Positions 7,610 to 16,699 of a stretch of DNA of 28,720 nucleotides are shown here, piece by piece. The DNA comes from Burkholderiales bacterium (GTDB lineage: Bacteria; Pseudomonadota; Gammaproteobacteria; Burkholderiales; Burkholderiaceae_D), in the NCBI GenBank assembly GCA_028868455.1, contig JAGWUK010000001.1, positions 1-28,720 of the forward strand. Reading direction: 5' to 3'. Positions within the stretch are counted from its first letter, which is position 1. Every line of letters starts with the position of its first letter. The position numbers and the translations under genes are program-made. Under the pieces are notes generated by a model that did no database searches, was not told the DNA's origin, and saw nothing but the letters and a program-made list of their open reading frames with translations.

Positions 7610-8509
7610 TCACCATACCTGCTGCGCCATTAACTGCGCTATCCAGTCGACGAAAACTCGCACGCGTGGTGACAATTGCCGGTGATGCGGGTACAGGACT
7701 GACACGGACAGCGGCGGCGGCCGGCATGCCGCCAGCACTTCGCACAAGGCGCCGCTGGCCAGTTGCGCCTGCACATGGTAGCGCGGCACCTGCACCAATC
7801 CATAGCCCGCTTCGCAACTGGCGACATACGCGTCGGCGTCATTGACAGCAACCGTGCTCTGCATCGTGACATAACTGAGCTGCCCATCCACCACAAATTC
7901 AAAATCCAGATTACGCCCCGTCATTGAAGAAAAATAATTCACGGCGCGATGATTTGCCAGCGCCTGCAGACTTTGCGGCGTGCCGAAACGATCCAGATAC
8001 TGACGGCTGGCGCAGGTGATTTGCGTCATGCTGGCAACCTGTCTGGCGATCATGCTGGAGTCGCGCAATTCACCGGCGCGCAACACGCAGTCGATGCCCT
8101 CCTTGACCAGATCAACGAAACGATCGCCCATGCCGATTTCCAGCTCGATGCCCGGATATTGTTCACTAAACGTGGGCAAAGCCGGAATCACGACATTTTT
8201 CCCCATCGAACCTTGCAAATTCAGCCGTAATTTGCCGCGCGGTTGCAAGCTGCTGTGGCTGAACGCGGATTCGGTTTCTTCAAGATCGGCCAGCAATCGG
8301 ACTGTGCGCCGGTAATAGGCATCGCCATCTGGCGTGGTGCTGACCTGGCGTGTCGTCCTTTGCAGCAAACGCGTACCCAGCCGGATTTCCAGTTGTTTGA
8401 TGGTGTGGGTAACGGTCGCGCGCGGCATATTCAAATGTTCTGCCGCCCTTGTAAAACTGCCTTGCTCGACGATGCTGACAAACACCTGCATGGCCTGGAA
8501 ACGGTCCAT
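7610..8509 (-). CDS. LysR-family transcriptional regulator
   Basis: The 299-residue protein starts with the LysR winged helix-turn-helix (1-60; MQVFVSIVEQGSFTRAAEHL, then QLEIRLGTRLLQRTTRQV) and has a C-terminal periplasmic-binding-protein-like effector domain (about 90-295; PGIELEIGMGDRFVDLVKEGIDC). The sequence style is that of the large CrgA/DmlR-like subgroup. It is divergent from the aldo-keto reductase gene with a 164-base gap, the usual arrangement in which a LysR protein controls its divergent neighbour; this is inference. The effector is unknown. Its ribosome binding site is weak. Confidence 0.93.
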   Translation of the reverse strand: MDRFQAMQVFVSIVEQGSFTRAAEHLNMPRATVTHTIKQLEIRLGTRLLQRTTRQVSTTPDGDAYYRRTVRLLADLEETESAFSHSSLQPRGKLRLNLQGSMGKNVVIPALPTFSEQYPGIELEIGMGDRFVDLVKEGIDCVLRAGELRDSSMIARQVASMTQITCASRQYLDRFGTPQSLQALANHRAVNYFSSMTGRNLDFEFVVDGQLSYVTMQSTVAVNDADAYVASCEAGYGLVQVPRYHVQAQLASGALCEVLAACRPPPLSVSVLYPHHRQLSPRVRVFVDWIAQLMAQQVW

Positions 8510-8561
8510 ATTGATCGCTTATTGTTAATGATTTTTGAACAGTCATGGCAATTTTACTGGG

Positions 8562-8590
8562 TTTATCTAAGCCAATAGCAAATCTAGAAT
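8562..8590 (+). promoter_or_regulatory. Candidate promoter of the aldo-keto reductase gene
   Basis: A good -10, TAGAAT at 8585-8590, follows a weak -35, TTTATC at 8562-8567, with a 17-base spacer. A weak -35 fits a promoter that needs an activator such as the divergent LysR protein. No convincing T-N11-A operator was picked out. Confidence 0.35.
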
Positions 8591-8673
8591 GGCGTCAGCG
8601 CTTTCGCTTTCACTCTTGCCGCAGTCAATCCCGATTTCCGACTAGCGCCACTCAAACGATTTTGGAGAATACG

Positions 8674-9717
8674 ATGAACACCATGAGCAACCCAAACAAC
8701 CCAGGCAACCCGACCAGCATGTCTGTGCGTCAATTGGGCCGCATCGGCCCGCAAGTTTCTGCCATCGGCCTTGGCTGCATGGGCATGTCCGACTTATACG
8801 GTCCTGCCGACCGCAGCGAAAGTATTGCCACTGTACATGCCGCACTGGATGCCGGTATCACTTTGCTGGATACCGGCGATTTTTACGGCATGGGTCACAA
8901 TGAATTATTGTTACAGGAAGCCTTAAAAGACGGCTTGCGCAATCAGGTGCAGATCAGCGTCAAATTCGGCGCACTGCGCGACCCGCAAGGCAACTGGACA
9001 GGTATAGACGGGCGTCCGGCTGCCGTCAAGAATGCGCTTGCGTATACTTTGCGCCGCCTTGGCACCGACCATATCGATGTCTATCGTCTGGCGCGTGTTG
9101 ATCCGCAAGTACCGGTCGAGGACACAATAGGCGCGATAGCCGACATGGTCAAAGCCGGTTATGTGCGCCACATCGGCTTGTCCGAAGCCGGGGCAGACAC
9201 GGTGCGGCGGGCGGCGGCAGTGCATGCGATCAGCGATTTGCAGATTGAATATTCGCTGTTCTCACGCGGCATAGAACAATCCATCTTGCCGGTTTGTCGT
9301 GAACTCGGTATTGCCGTCACGGCTTACGGTGTCTTGTCACGCGGTCTGCTCAGCGGTCACTGGAGCAAGCAGCGCAATGACGCGACGGCCGATTTCCGCA
9401 GCAACAGTCCGCGCTTTCAGGGCGACAATCTGGATAAAAATCTGTTGTTGGTCGAAGCCTTGCGCCAGATCGCCGAAGCCAGAGGCGTGACGGTCGCACA
9501 GGCCGCCATCGCCTGGGTATTGGCGCAGGGTAACGACATTGTGCCGCTGGTTGGTGCACGTCGCCGTGACCGCCTCAGCGAAGCGCTGGGCGCGCTGGAC
9601 GTCCGCTTCAGCGCCGCTGAACTGACGGCAATTGCTGATGCCATACCGGCAGAAGCTGTCGCTGGTGCGCGTTATAACAGCCATTCGATGGCCTTGCTGG
9701 ATAGTGAAAAGCACTAA
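8674..9717 (+). CDS. Aldo-keto reductase
   Basis: The 347-residue protein is an AKR of the type with [12 protein letters not shown] at the N-terminus and a (beta/alpha)8 barrel, using NADPH to reduce carbonyls. Of the catalytic tetrad, Asp66 and Tyr71 (LLDTGDFYG) and Lys97 (SVKFG) are present, but the usual His of the LYYQHRVDP motif is Ala140 (VYRLARVDP). Such replacement occurs in one branch of the family and may change substrate range. The NADPH-binding end is [15 protein letters not shown]. Start: ATG 8674 has a strong TTGGAGAA ribosome binding site; an upstream in-frame start at 8545 would add 43 residues unlike the family and is rejected. A strong terminator follows. Expression is probably under the divergent LysR regulator. 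Confidence 0.92.
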   Translation: MNTMSNPNNPGNPTSMSVRQLGRIGPQVSAIGLGCMGMSDLYGPADRSESIATVHAALDAGITLLDTGDFYGMGHNELLLQEALKDGLRNQVQISVKFGALRDPQGNWTGIDGRPAAVKNALAYTLRRLGTDHIDVYRLARVDPQVPVEDTIGAIADMVKAGYVRHIGLSEAGADTVRRAAAVHAISDLQIEYSLFSRGIEQSILPVCRELGIAVTAYGVLSRGLLSGHWSKQRNDATADFRSNSPRFQGDNLDKNLLLVEALRQIAEARGVTVAQAAIAWVLAQGNDIVPLVGARRRDRLSEALGALDVRFSAAELTAIADAIPAEAVAGARYNSHSMALLDSEKH

Positions 9718-9742
9718 ATCGCTGGCAAGCACGCGATAACGC

Positions 9743-9781
9743 AAAAGCCGAAAAGCGTTGACCGCTTTTCGGCTTTTTTTT
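9743..9781. terminator. Strong rho-independent terminator, possibly bidirectional
   Basis: A perfect 15-bp stem (9743-9757 with 9763-9777; core GCCGAAAAGCG) with a TTGAC loop is followed by an unbroken T run to 9781. It lies between the convergent aldo-keto reductase gene and the small minus-strand gene ending at 9798. The four A at the left arm give a short T tract in the opposite direction. Confidence 0.92.
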
Positions 9782-9797
9782 CCTGCGAATTTCGGGT

Positions 9798-10079
9798 TTA
9801 TTCTGCGACCTTGGCAGCGGCAGTGCTGGTATTTGCGCTGGCGGCTTCTGCCTCCATTTTTGCCGGGTCGATACGTCGCCTGCGTTGCTGTGCATTGCTG
9901 TTGAGTTCAATCACGACGGCCAGTTCGTCCGGCAATGAAATCGCAATTTTTTCCTGGCCGTCATGATTGAAATGATAGACCGTCGCCGCCCCCACCGCAG
10001 CGGACTGGGTGATCGTCGAGCTTTTCAGCAATTGCGCCAGATCGGTCACGGCACCGGTTTTCCATACCATTTTCGTCAT
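9798..10079 (-). CDS. Small hypothetical protein, 93 aa, downstream of the GGDEF-EAL gene
   Basis: The 93-residue protein has no signal peptide or membrane segment. The N-terminal 65 residues look foldable (MVWKTGAVTDLAQLLKSS, then ATVYHFNHDGQEKIAISLPDELAVVIEL), with alternating hydrophobics that suggest a small alpha/beta unit. The C-terminal 30 residues are a low-complexity basic and then Ala/Glu-rich tail beginning QQRRRRIDP. I do not recognise the family. It starts 27 bases after the stop of the GGDEF-EAL gene on the same strand, so the two are probably co-transcribed. The ribosome binding site is weak, so translational coupling is possible. Confidence 0.6.
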   Translation of the reverse strand: MTKMVWKTGAVTDLAQLLKSSTITQSAAVGAATVYHFNHDGQEKIAISLPDELAVVIELNSNAQQRRRRIDPAKMEAEAASANTSTAAAKVAE

Positions 10080-10083
10080 CTTG

Positions 10084-10117
10084 TTTACGCCTGTGTACCT
10101 TCTGATTTACGCCTGTG
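10084..10117. repeat. 12-bp direct repeat across the gene junction
   Basis: TTTACGCCTGTG occurs at 10084-10095 and 10106-10117, spaced 22 bases apart, spanning the stop codon of the GGDEF-EAL gene and the leader of the small gene. It may be a slippage duplication. No function is evident. Confidence 0.4.
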
Positions 10118-12587
10118 ATTCACGCAGACGCGCAGTAAAATTCGGCACGTCCATTGGTCGTCCAAAATAATATCCCTGAACCTGAGTGCAACGCATCTGC
10201 TGCAGCAAATCCGCCTGCTCTTTACGCTCCACACCTTCGGCCACGACGTTCAACCCTAAACTCAGCGCCATCGCAATAATCGCGCTGGCGATCGCCGCAT
10301 CGTCGGGATTGAGGTGAATATCGTTGATAAAGGATTTATCGATTTTGAGCTCATCAATCGGGAAGCGTCGCAGGTACGACAAGCTCGAATAACCGGTACC
10401 AAAATCATCCAGTGAAATCGACAGCCCCAGACCTTTCAGTGCGCGCAAGGCGATCAGCGTGCTGTTGACATCTTGCATCACCATGCTCTCGGTCAACTCC
10501 AGCGTGACTCTGGCCGGGTCGGCACCGGTGGCGATAAAGATCGCAGCCACGCGCTCCGTCAGATCATCCTGACGGAACTGACGCGACGACATATTGATGG
10601 CAATCTGCAAATCGTCGAGGCCATTTTTGCTCCATTCCACCTGCTGACGGCAGGCTTCGCCAAGCACCCATTCGCCGAGCTGCAAAATCAGACCGGTCTC
10701 TTCAGCCAGTGGAATAAACTCGATCGGATGGATCAGGCCTATCTGCGGATGATGCCAGCGCACCAGTGCTTCGGCGCCAACGATGCGTCCGCTATGCAGG
10801 TCGATCTTGGGCTGGTAATGCAAAATGAATTCGCGTCGTTCCAGACCGCGTCGCAGCGCGCCTTCCATGTTCAGACGGCTGATTGCCGTCAACCCCATTT
10901 CCGGCACAAACTGACGTACGCTGTTGCGCCCGTGTTCCTTGACGCGATACATCGCGATATCGGCGTAGCGCAACAAAATCTCGCCGTGATCGCCATCACG
11001 CGGATAAATCGAAATACCGATGCTGGCTGTCACAAACACATCATGCCCATTGATCACGATAGGACGCGACAAGGATTTCAGAATTTTCTCGGCGACAATA
11101 TCGACATCGCCGGTTTCCGGCAAATCGGTCAGGACAATCACGAACTCGTCACCGCCGAGGCGCGCTACGGTGTCAGTCTCGCGCACGCATTGATTCAGGC
11201 GCAGCGCCACTTGCTTGAGCATTTCATCGCCGGCACCATGGCCCGACGCATCGTTGATCAGCTTGAAGTGATCCAGATCGAGCAACATCAAGCCTACCGA
11301 TAACTCCTGGCGCTTGGCCCAGGCAATTGCCTGCGTGATCCTGTCGTTCAGCAGGTTGCGGTTCGCCAGGCCGGTCAGGCTATCGTGCGTAGCCTGATAT
11401 TCGAGTTCTTTCTGGTAATTGACACGTTCGCTGACATCGTTAATCACGCTGACAAAATGCGTGGTGGCCGCACCCGCCGCATCCTTGACGGGCGAAATAT
11501 GCAATTCGTTCCAGAATTGCGTGCCGTCTTTGCGGTAATTGCGCAATAGGGCGCAACCCGCACGTTTTTCCCGCAAGGCGGCACGGATTTCTTCCAGATC
11601 CGGCTGCGCCAGGTCTTCACGTACCAGAAAGCGTCCTTCGCGACCGATCACTTCCTCGCCGGAATATCCGGTAATGCGCTCGAAAGCCGGATTCACATAC
11701 ACGATGGAATGATCATTGTCATCGCTGCGCGTGATCATGATGCCGTTGCTGCTCGACACCAGCGCCTGCTCGCGCAGCAGCAAGGCCTGTTCGACTTCCT
11801 TCATCTGGAACTTGCTGTCGGTAATATCTTGTTTCACCGCAACGAGGTGCGTGATCTTGCCATTGTCGTCATACAGCGGGCTGACGATCTGCCGCTCCCA
11901 ATACATGTCGCCGTTTTTCCGATGGCTCAAGACTTCGCCATGCCAGTGTTCACCGATTTTCAGGGCCAGAAATTGCTGTCGGTGCGATGCATCTTCGGCC
12001 TCGCCGCTATTCCACAGCACGGTTTGCTTCATGACTTCTGCCAAGGTGTAGCCGGAACTGCGCAGGTAACTGGCATTACCGTATTCAAGCTCGCCAGCCG
12101 CGTTGGTGATGACCACCGAAAACGGGCTTTGCTCGACACTCAGCGCCAGCAAGTCAAGGTTATCGCGCAAATCATGATGGTCGTGCGTAATCAGCAAGGC
12201 ATGAATCGCTTCAGCCAGCTCATTGGCAAAGCGTTGCAAAATGGGGCGGGCATCGCTCTGCTCACCCAGATCAAAATCGGCAGTAACACGCAATTGCGCC
12301 TGCGGACAGCCAGAACGCTGCAAATGCAGGCATAACTGATGAGATTCCGGACCGGCACTGCGTTCGCTGCGGGCACGGTAGGTTTCCAGTTTGTCACCCA
12401 GATCGAGTTCAATCTCGGCACTCAGATAAGCGGCACGGTCTACCAGAATGCGGCAAAATCCGGACAACATGCCGGGCAAATCCTCAGGATACCAGAGGCA
12501 ATCGGATAGCTCACCCAATAGCAAATACCATTTTTCCAGTCTGAGCGATTCTGCGTCCAACAGATCCGATTGCGTGATTTTGTTCAT
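10107..12587 (-). CDS. PAS-PAS-GGDEF-EAL cyclic di-GMP signalling protein
   Basis: The 826-residue protein has no membrane segment and should be cytoplasmic. Domains: an N-terminal region (20-140) that looks like a diverged GAF domain; PAS 1 (about 145-258, ending VAVKQDITDSK); PAS 2 (about 270-390, with RNYRKDGTQFWNELHISPV, the flavin/haem-type PAC stretch); GGDEF (about 400-555); EAL (about 570-820). The diguanylate cyclase motif GGDEF is intact at 478-482, with an RxxD inhibitory site at 469-472. The phosphodiesterase motifs are also intact: EALVR (606), the NMS Asn, ELTE, DDFGTG (727), KIDKSF and QGYYFGRP. Both activities are therefore possible; which one dominates cannot be read from sequence. 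A good promoter lies about 150 bases upstream, and a small gene follows. Confidence 0.95.
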   Translation of the reverse strand: MNKITQSDLLDAESLRLEKWYLLLGELSDCLWYPEDLPGMLSGFCRILVDRAAYLSAEIELDLGDKLETYRARSERSAGPESHQLCLHLQRSGCPQAQLRVTADFDLGEQSDARPILQRFANELAEAIHALLITHDHHDLRDNLDLLALSVEQSPFSVVITNAAGELEYGNASYLRSSGYTLAEVMKQTVLWNSGEAEDASHRQQFLALKIGEHWHGEVLSHRKNGDMYWERQIVSPLYDDNGKITHLVAVKQDITDSKFQMKEVEQALLLREQALVSSSNGIMITRSDDNDHSIVYVNPAFERITGYSGEEVIGREGRFLVREDLAQPDLEEIRAALREKRAGCALLRNYRKDGTQFWNELHISPVKDAAGAATTHFVSVINDVSERVNYQKELEYQATHDSLTGLANRNLLNDRITQAIAWAKRQELSVGLMLLDLDHFKLINDASGHGAGDEMLKQVALRLNQCVRETDTVARLGGDEFVIVLTDLPETGDVDIVAEKILKSLSRPIVINGHDVFVTASIGISIYPRDGDHGEILLRYADIAMYRVKEHGRNSVRQFVPEMGLTAISRLNMEGALRRGLERREFILHYQPKIDLHSGRIVGAEALVRWHHPQIGLIHPIEFIPLAEETGLILQLGEWVLGEACRQQVEWSKNGLDDLQIAINMSSRQFRQDDLTERVAAIFIATGADPARVTLELTESMVMQDVNSTLIALRALKGLGLSISLDDFGTGYSSLSYLRRFPIDELKIDKSFINDIHLNPDDAAIASAIIAMALSLGLNVVAEGVERKEQADLLQQMRCTQVQGYYFGRPMDVPNFTARLRESQA

Positions 12588-12737
12588 GTCATTTCAGGTT
12601 GATTTAGACATTGCTACAGGAAGAACGTCGTTTTTGGACTCAGGCAAATGGGCGCAACAGGTGTGCAACACCGTGGCCAAAGTTTGCCATGCCCGGTTGC
12701 CACACACGGATATTGCGCTTTTATGTCAGTCCGAAGT

Positions 12738-12766
12738 TTTATACCCGTTAAAGATTCAGCATGCAA
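12738..12766 (-). promoter_or_regulatory. Sigma-70 promoter for the GGDEF-EAL gene
   Basis: On the minus strand, -35 TTGCAT (12766-12761) and -10 TATAAA (12743-12738) are separated by 17 bases. Transcription would start near 12731 and give a leader of about 145 bases. Confidence 0.6.
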
Positions 12767-12834
12767 TAGAAACATCAGATACCCGTATTTCATTGCTACT
12801 TGTGCGCTGGCAATAAAGCCGCAAAAGCACATAC

Positions 12835-12863
12835 TTGTGCCTGTCTGCAAGCATTTCTAGGTT
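12835..12863 (+). promoter_or_regulatory. Candidate promoter of the glyQ operon
   Basis: TTGTGC (12835-12840) and TAGGTT (12858-12863) are 17 bases apart. An overlapping TAAAAT at 12863-12868 is an alternative -10, though without a good -35. Start would be near 12870. Confidence 0.35.
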
Positions 12864-13000
12864 AAAATCGCAGGTTTGGCAAACAATATTCCTCACTCAT
12901 AAGACGGGCACAAAATTGTTCCGGCAAGCCGCAATCGCGCCGCTGGAGCGTTTTTTTGTAAGTACGACTTGAGGCTGGGGCGGAAAAGGCAGACTGCACG

Positions 13001-13930
13001 ATGCTCACATTTCAACAAATCATCCTGAAATTACAAGATTACTGGGACAAACAAGGTTGTGCCTTGTTGCAACCTTACGATATGGAAGTTGGCGCGGGGA
13101 CGTCGCATACAGGCACTTTTTTGCGTGCCATCGGGCCAGAGCCCTGGCGTGCAGCATATGTGCAACCTTCGCGCCGTCCCAAGGATGGACGTTACGGCGA
13201 AAATCCGAATCGCTTGCAGCATTATTATCAATATCAGGTGGTATTAAAACCGGCGCCTGAAAATATCCTGGATCTGTATCTGGGTTCGCTCAAAGCGCTG
13301 GGTCTGGACTTGCAGCAGAACGATATCCGCTTCGTCGAAGACGACTGGGAAAACCCGACGCTGGGCGCCTGGGGTCTGGGCTGGGAAGTCTGGCTGAATG
13401 GCATGGAAGTCACGCAGTTCACGTATTTCCAGCAAGTCGGCGGCCTCGACTGCAAACCGATTCTCGGTGAAATCACTTACGGCATCGAACGTCTGGCCAT
13501 GTATCTGCAGGGCGTGGAAAACGTCTACGACCTGATCTGGACCGAGCGCAAAGAAAACGGCAAAACCGTCACATTGAAATACGGCGACGTTTTCCACCAG
13601 AACGAAGTCGAACAATCGACGTTCAACTTTGAATATTCCAATACCGATTTTCTGTTTTCGCTGTTTGGAAATTACGAAGCAGAGGCCAAGCGCTTGCTGG
13701 AAGTAACGGAAAAATCGCTGGCATTACCTGCCTACGAAATGATCCTCAAAGCGGCGCACACCTTCAATCTGCTGGATGCACGCGGAGCGATTTCCGTGAC
13801 AGAACGCGCAGCCTATATTGGCCGCATCCGCAATCTGTCGCGCGCCGTGGCCGCGGCCTATTATGCATCGCGCGAGGCACTGGGCTTCCCTATGTGTGCA
13901 GCAGACGACCAACATAAGCCAGCCGCCTGA
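13001..13930 (+). CDS. glyQ: Glycyl-tRNA synthetase alpha subunit
   Basis: The 309-residue protein is the catalytic subunit of the bacterial alpha2-beta2 glycyl-tRNA synthetase (class II), which attaches glycine to tRNA-Gly. The family signature is clear: [17 protein letters not shown] at the start, [14 protein letters not shown], the [16 protein letters not shown] motif 2 region, and [21 protein letters not shown]. Length is normal (about 300). It is the first gene of the operon glyQ-glyS-gmhB-plsC. The ATG is preceded by a weak purine stretch, but the start fits the family. The minus strand shows open but non-coding frames here. Confidence 0.98.
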   Translation: MLTFQQIILKLQDYWDKQGCALLQPYDMEVGAGTSHTGTFLRAIGPEPWRAAYVQPSRRPKDGRYGENPNRLQHYYQYQVVLKPAPENILDLYLGSLKALGLDLQQNDIRFVEDDWENPTLGAWGLGWEVWLNGMEVTQFTYFQQVGGLDCKPILGEITYGIERLAMYLQGVENVYDLIWTERKENGKTVTLKYGDVFHQNEVEQSTFNFEYSNTDFLFSLFGNYEAEAKRLLEVTEKSLALPAYEMILKAAHTFNLLDARGAISVTERAAYIGRIRNLSRAVAAAYYASREALGFPMCAADDQHKPAA

Positions 13931-13999
13931 TCGCCGTCCGAAACAGCCCGCTGAACATTGATTGCTTCCGGCATCGTGCCAGAACGTAGGAATAGAAAC

Positions 14000-16084
14000 A
14001 TGAACCAAACACTGCTAGTTGAATTATTTACCGAAGAACTGCCACCGAAAGCACTCGCCAAGCTCGGCGAAGCCTTTGCCGCCGGGATCGTTGCCGGATT
14101 GAAATCGCGCGACTTCCTGGACGCCGACTCTGTGGTGAACAGCTATGCCTCGCCACGCCGTCTGGCAGTCAGCATCAGCGATGTGCGTGCAATGTCGCCG
14201 GACAAACAAATGCGCGACAAAGTCTTGCCGGTGGCCGTTGCGCTCGACGCCAACGGCAATGCCACTGCACCGCTGGCCAAAAAACTCGCGGCGATGGGTT
14301 TCCCCGATGTGCAGATCAGCGATCTGGAACGTGCGCAGGATGGCAAGGCCGAGAGCTTCTTCTACAGTTATACGGCGGCTGGTTCAGCGCTGGCACCCGC
14401 ATTGCAAACTGCGGTGGAAGAATCCATCAGCAAATTGCCCATTCCCAAAGTCATGAGTTATCAGCGTCCTGACGGCGCCACCGTGCATTTTGTCCGCCCT
14501 GTGCACAAGATCGTCGCCCTGCATGGTAGCAACATTGTTCCGCTGCATTTGCTCGGACTGGACAGCGGCCGCATCTCCAAAGGTCACCGTTTCCTGTCCG
14601 GCGGCGAAATCAGCATCACGCATGCCGACCAGTACGCGGAAATATTAAGAATCGAAGGCAAAGTGATTGCCAGCGTGAGCGATCGCAAAGAGCAAATCCG
14701 CTCCGACTTGCTGGACAAAGCCGGTAAAGATCAGGTATTGATGCCGGAATCGTTGCTCGACGAAGTCACGGCGCTGGTCGAATGGCCGGTCGTGTATGAA
14801 TGCCATTTCGAACAGGAATTCCTGTCCGTGCCGCAAGAATGCCTGATCCTGACCATGCAGACGAATCAGAAGTATTTTGCGCTGACTGATGCCAATGGCA
14901 AACTGCGTTCGCGCTTTTTGATCGTCTCGAATCTGGAAACCAACGATCCGCAACATATTATCCAGGGCAACGAGCGCGTGGTGCGCCCACGTTTGTCGGA
15001 TGCCAAATTCTTCTTTGAGCAAGACAAGAAAAAAACCCTGGAATCGCGTTTGCCGCAACTGGCCAACGTGGTCTATCACAACAAACTTGGCTCACAAGCA
15101 GAACGCAGCGCACGTGTCGCTGCGCTGGCCGGTAAAATCGCCGCCGCCATGCATGCTGACGTAACACTGGTCGAACATGCTGCCCTGCTGGCGAAAACAG
15201 ATTTGCTGACCGATATGGTCGGCGAGTTTCCTGAGCTGCAAGGCATCATGGGGACGTATTACGCATTGCATGATGGCGAACATCCTGAAGTGGCAGCGGC
15301 CGCATCCGAACATTATCAACCGCGTTTTGCCGGCGATGCCCTGCCTGCCAGTACAACAGGTCTGATCGTTGCGATGGCCGACAAACTGGAAACCTTGGTC
15401 GGCATCTGGGGCATCGGCCTGCAACCGACGGGTGACCGTGATCCGTTTGCGCTGCGCCGTCATGCACTGGGCGTTTTGCGTATGCTGGTAGAAAAGCGTC
15501 TGCCTTTATCGTTATCGGCCTTGCTGGCAGATACGGTGGCGCTGTTTACCGGCAACAACCAATTTAAAGATCCATCTGCCGATGTGCTGAATTTCCTGTT
15601 CGATCGTCTGCGCGGCCAGTTGCGTGAACGCGGTTTTTCTCAAAACGAAGTCGAAGCCGTGGTCGCGCAAAATCCGGATACGCTGGACAACATCGTCGAG
15701 CGTTTGCAAGCCGTGCAGGCGTTTGCCGCACTGCCAGAATCCGTTTCCTTGGCGGCCGCCAACAAGCGCATCACCAATATCCTGAAAAAAGCCGAAGGTA
15801 CGCCGGGCGAAGTCCAGTCTGGCTTACTGCAAGAAGCTGCAGAGCAGGCGCTGGCGAAAGCCATGGCCGATGTCAAACCTGGTGTGGACGCGGCATTTGC
15901 CAAGGGCGACTTTACCGGCGCACTGAAAACTCTGGCGGCCCTGCGTAGCGAAGTCGATACCTTTTTTAACGATGTGATGGTCAATGCTGACGACCCGGCT
16001 TTGCGCAATAACCGTCTGGCGCTGTTAGCCAGCCTGCATGCCATGTTGAATCAGGTTGCCGATATTTCCAAACTGGCTGCTTAA
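14000..16084 (+). CDS. glyS: Glycyl-tRNA synthetase beta subunit
   Basis: The 694-residue protein is the tRNA-binding beta subunit, of normal length. It begins [19 protein letters not shown], the conserved start, and carries the typical [30 protein letters not shown] and [16 protein letters not shown] stretches. An HD-like region follows around residues 400-460, with a DALR-type anticodon-binding region at the C-terminus. ATG 14000 has a good AGGAAT ribosome binding site; an upstream in-frame start at 13958 would add 14 residues absent from the family. It lies 69 bases after glyQ and 15 bases before gmhB. Confidence 0.98.
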   Translation: MNQTLLVELFTEELPPKALAKLGEAFAAGIVAGLKSRDFLDADSVVNSYASPRRLAVSISDVRAMSPDKQMRDKVLPVAVALDANGNATAPLAKKLAAMGFPDVQISDLERAQDGKAESFFYSYTAAGSALAPALQTAVEESISKLPIPKVMSYQRPDGATVHFVRPVHKIVALHGSNIVPLHLLGLDSGRISKGHRFLSGGEISITHADQYAEILRIEGKVIASVSDRKEQIRSDLLDKAGKDQVLMPESLLDEVTALVEWPVVYECHFEQEFLSVPQECLILTMQTNQKYFALTDANGKLRSRFLIVSNLETNDPQHIIQGNERVVRPRLSDAKFFFEQDKKKTLESRLPQLANVVYHNKLGSQAERSARVAALAGKIAAAMHADVTLVEHAALLAKTDLLTDMVGEFPELQGIMGTYYALHDGEHPEVAAAASEHYQPRFAGDALPASTTGLIVAMADKLETLVGIWGIGLQPTGDRDPFALRRHALGVLRMLVEKRLPLSLSALLADTVALFTGNNQFKDPSADVLNFLFDRLRGQLRERGFSQNEVEAVVAQNPDTLDNIVERLQAVQAFAALPESVSLAAANKRITNILKKAEGTPGEVQSGLLQEAAEQALAKAMADVKPGVDAAFAKGDFTGALKTLAALRSEVDTFFNDVMVNADDPALRNNRLALLASLHAMLNQVADISKLAA

Positions 16085-16099
16085 ATCGGGAAAACCACG

Positions 16100-16663
16100 A
16101 TGAAACTCATCATTCTCGACCGCGACGGCGTCATCAACCATGATTCCGAATCTTTCATCAAGTCGCCGGATGAATGGGTGCCCATCCCTGGCTCCTTGCA
16201 GGCAATTGCGCGGCTGAATCAGGCTGGTTATCTGGTGGTCGTGGCCACCAACCAGTCCGGCATCGGGCGTAAATTGTTTGACATGGCGACGCTGAACGCG
16301 ATTCATCAAAAAATGCACACGGCAGCGCAACAGGTCGGCGCCAGCATCGATGCCATTTTTTTCTGCCCGCACATGGCCGACGACAATTGCGACTGCCGCA
16401 AACCCAAGCCGGGTCTGTTGCAGGAAATCGCGCGTCGTTATGATGTCAATTTAAAAGGCGTGCACAGCGTCGGTGATTCTTTGCGCGATTTGCAGTCCGG
16501 CTTCGTGATGGGCTGCATCCCGCATCTGGTTTTGACCGGCAAAGGCGAAAAAGCCAGGGAAAAAGGCGGCCTGCCACCCGGCACGCAGATCTATCCCGAT
16601 CTGGCGGCAATGGTGGATCAGTTGCTGGATGCCACCACGCCTGAATACACTACTGCGAACTGA
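16100..16663 (+). CDS. gmhB: D-glycero-beta-D-manno-heptose-1,7-bisphosphate 7-phosphatase
   Basis: The 187-residue protein is a HAD phosphatase. Motif I is DRDGVIN with Asp7 (nucleophile) and Asp9 (acid/base); motif II is ATNQSG; motif IV is GDSLRD with Asp126. The four zinc ligands typical of GmhB are present (Cys89, His91, Cys97, Cys99) ahead of RKPKPG. It removes the C7 phosphate in the ADP-heptose branch for lipopolysaccharide inner core. Histidinol-phosphate phosphatases share the fold, but the sequence and the glyS-gmhB-plsC order favour GmhB. The intergenic distances (15 and 36 bases) support a single operon. Confidence 0.94.
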   Translation: MKLIILDRDGVINHDSESFIKSPDEWVPIPGSLQAIARLNQAGYLVVVATNQSGIGRKLFDMATLNAIHQKMHTAAQQVGASIDAIFFCPHMADDNCDCRKPKPGLLQEIARRYDVNLKGVHSVGDSLRDLQSGFVMGCIPHLVLTGKGEKAREKGGLPPGTQIYPDLAAMVDQLLDATTPEYTTAN

Positions 16664-16699
16664 TCTGCCCTCGTCAGCTTCGCCATCACTGGAGATTCC

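Larger units (their letters stand above)
12588..13000. other. 413-base divergent intergenic region
   Basis: This region separates the GGDEF-EAL gene (minus) from glyQ (plus). It contains a near-consensus minus-strand promoter (12738-12766) and a weaker plus-strand one (12835-12863). The glyQ leader would be about 130 bases and contains a T7 run at about 12952, but the stem before it is only three to four base pairs, so no attenuator is called. Short open frames in both directions show no coding character. No glycine riboswitch was recognised. Confidence 0.5.

Noticed and set aside
10473..12335. Long plus-strand frames (276 and 208 codons) opposite the GGDEF-EAL gene
   Set aside because: They are complementary to well-conserved GGDEF, EAL and PAS coding sequence and lack ribosome binding sites and family features.
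12614..12860. Open frames of 70-78 codons in the region between the GGDEF-EAL gene and glyQ
   Set aside because: They overlap near-consensus promoters and have no ribosome binding site or protein-like pattern.
12930..12960. Attenuator-like T7 run in the glyQ leader
   Set aside because: The stem before the T run has only three or four base pairs, too weak for an intrinsic terminator.
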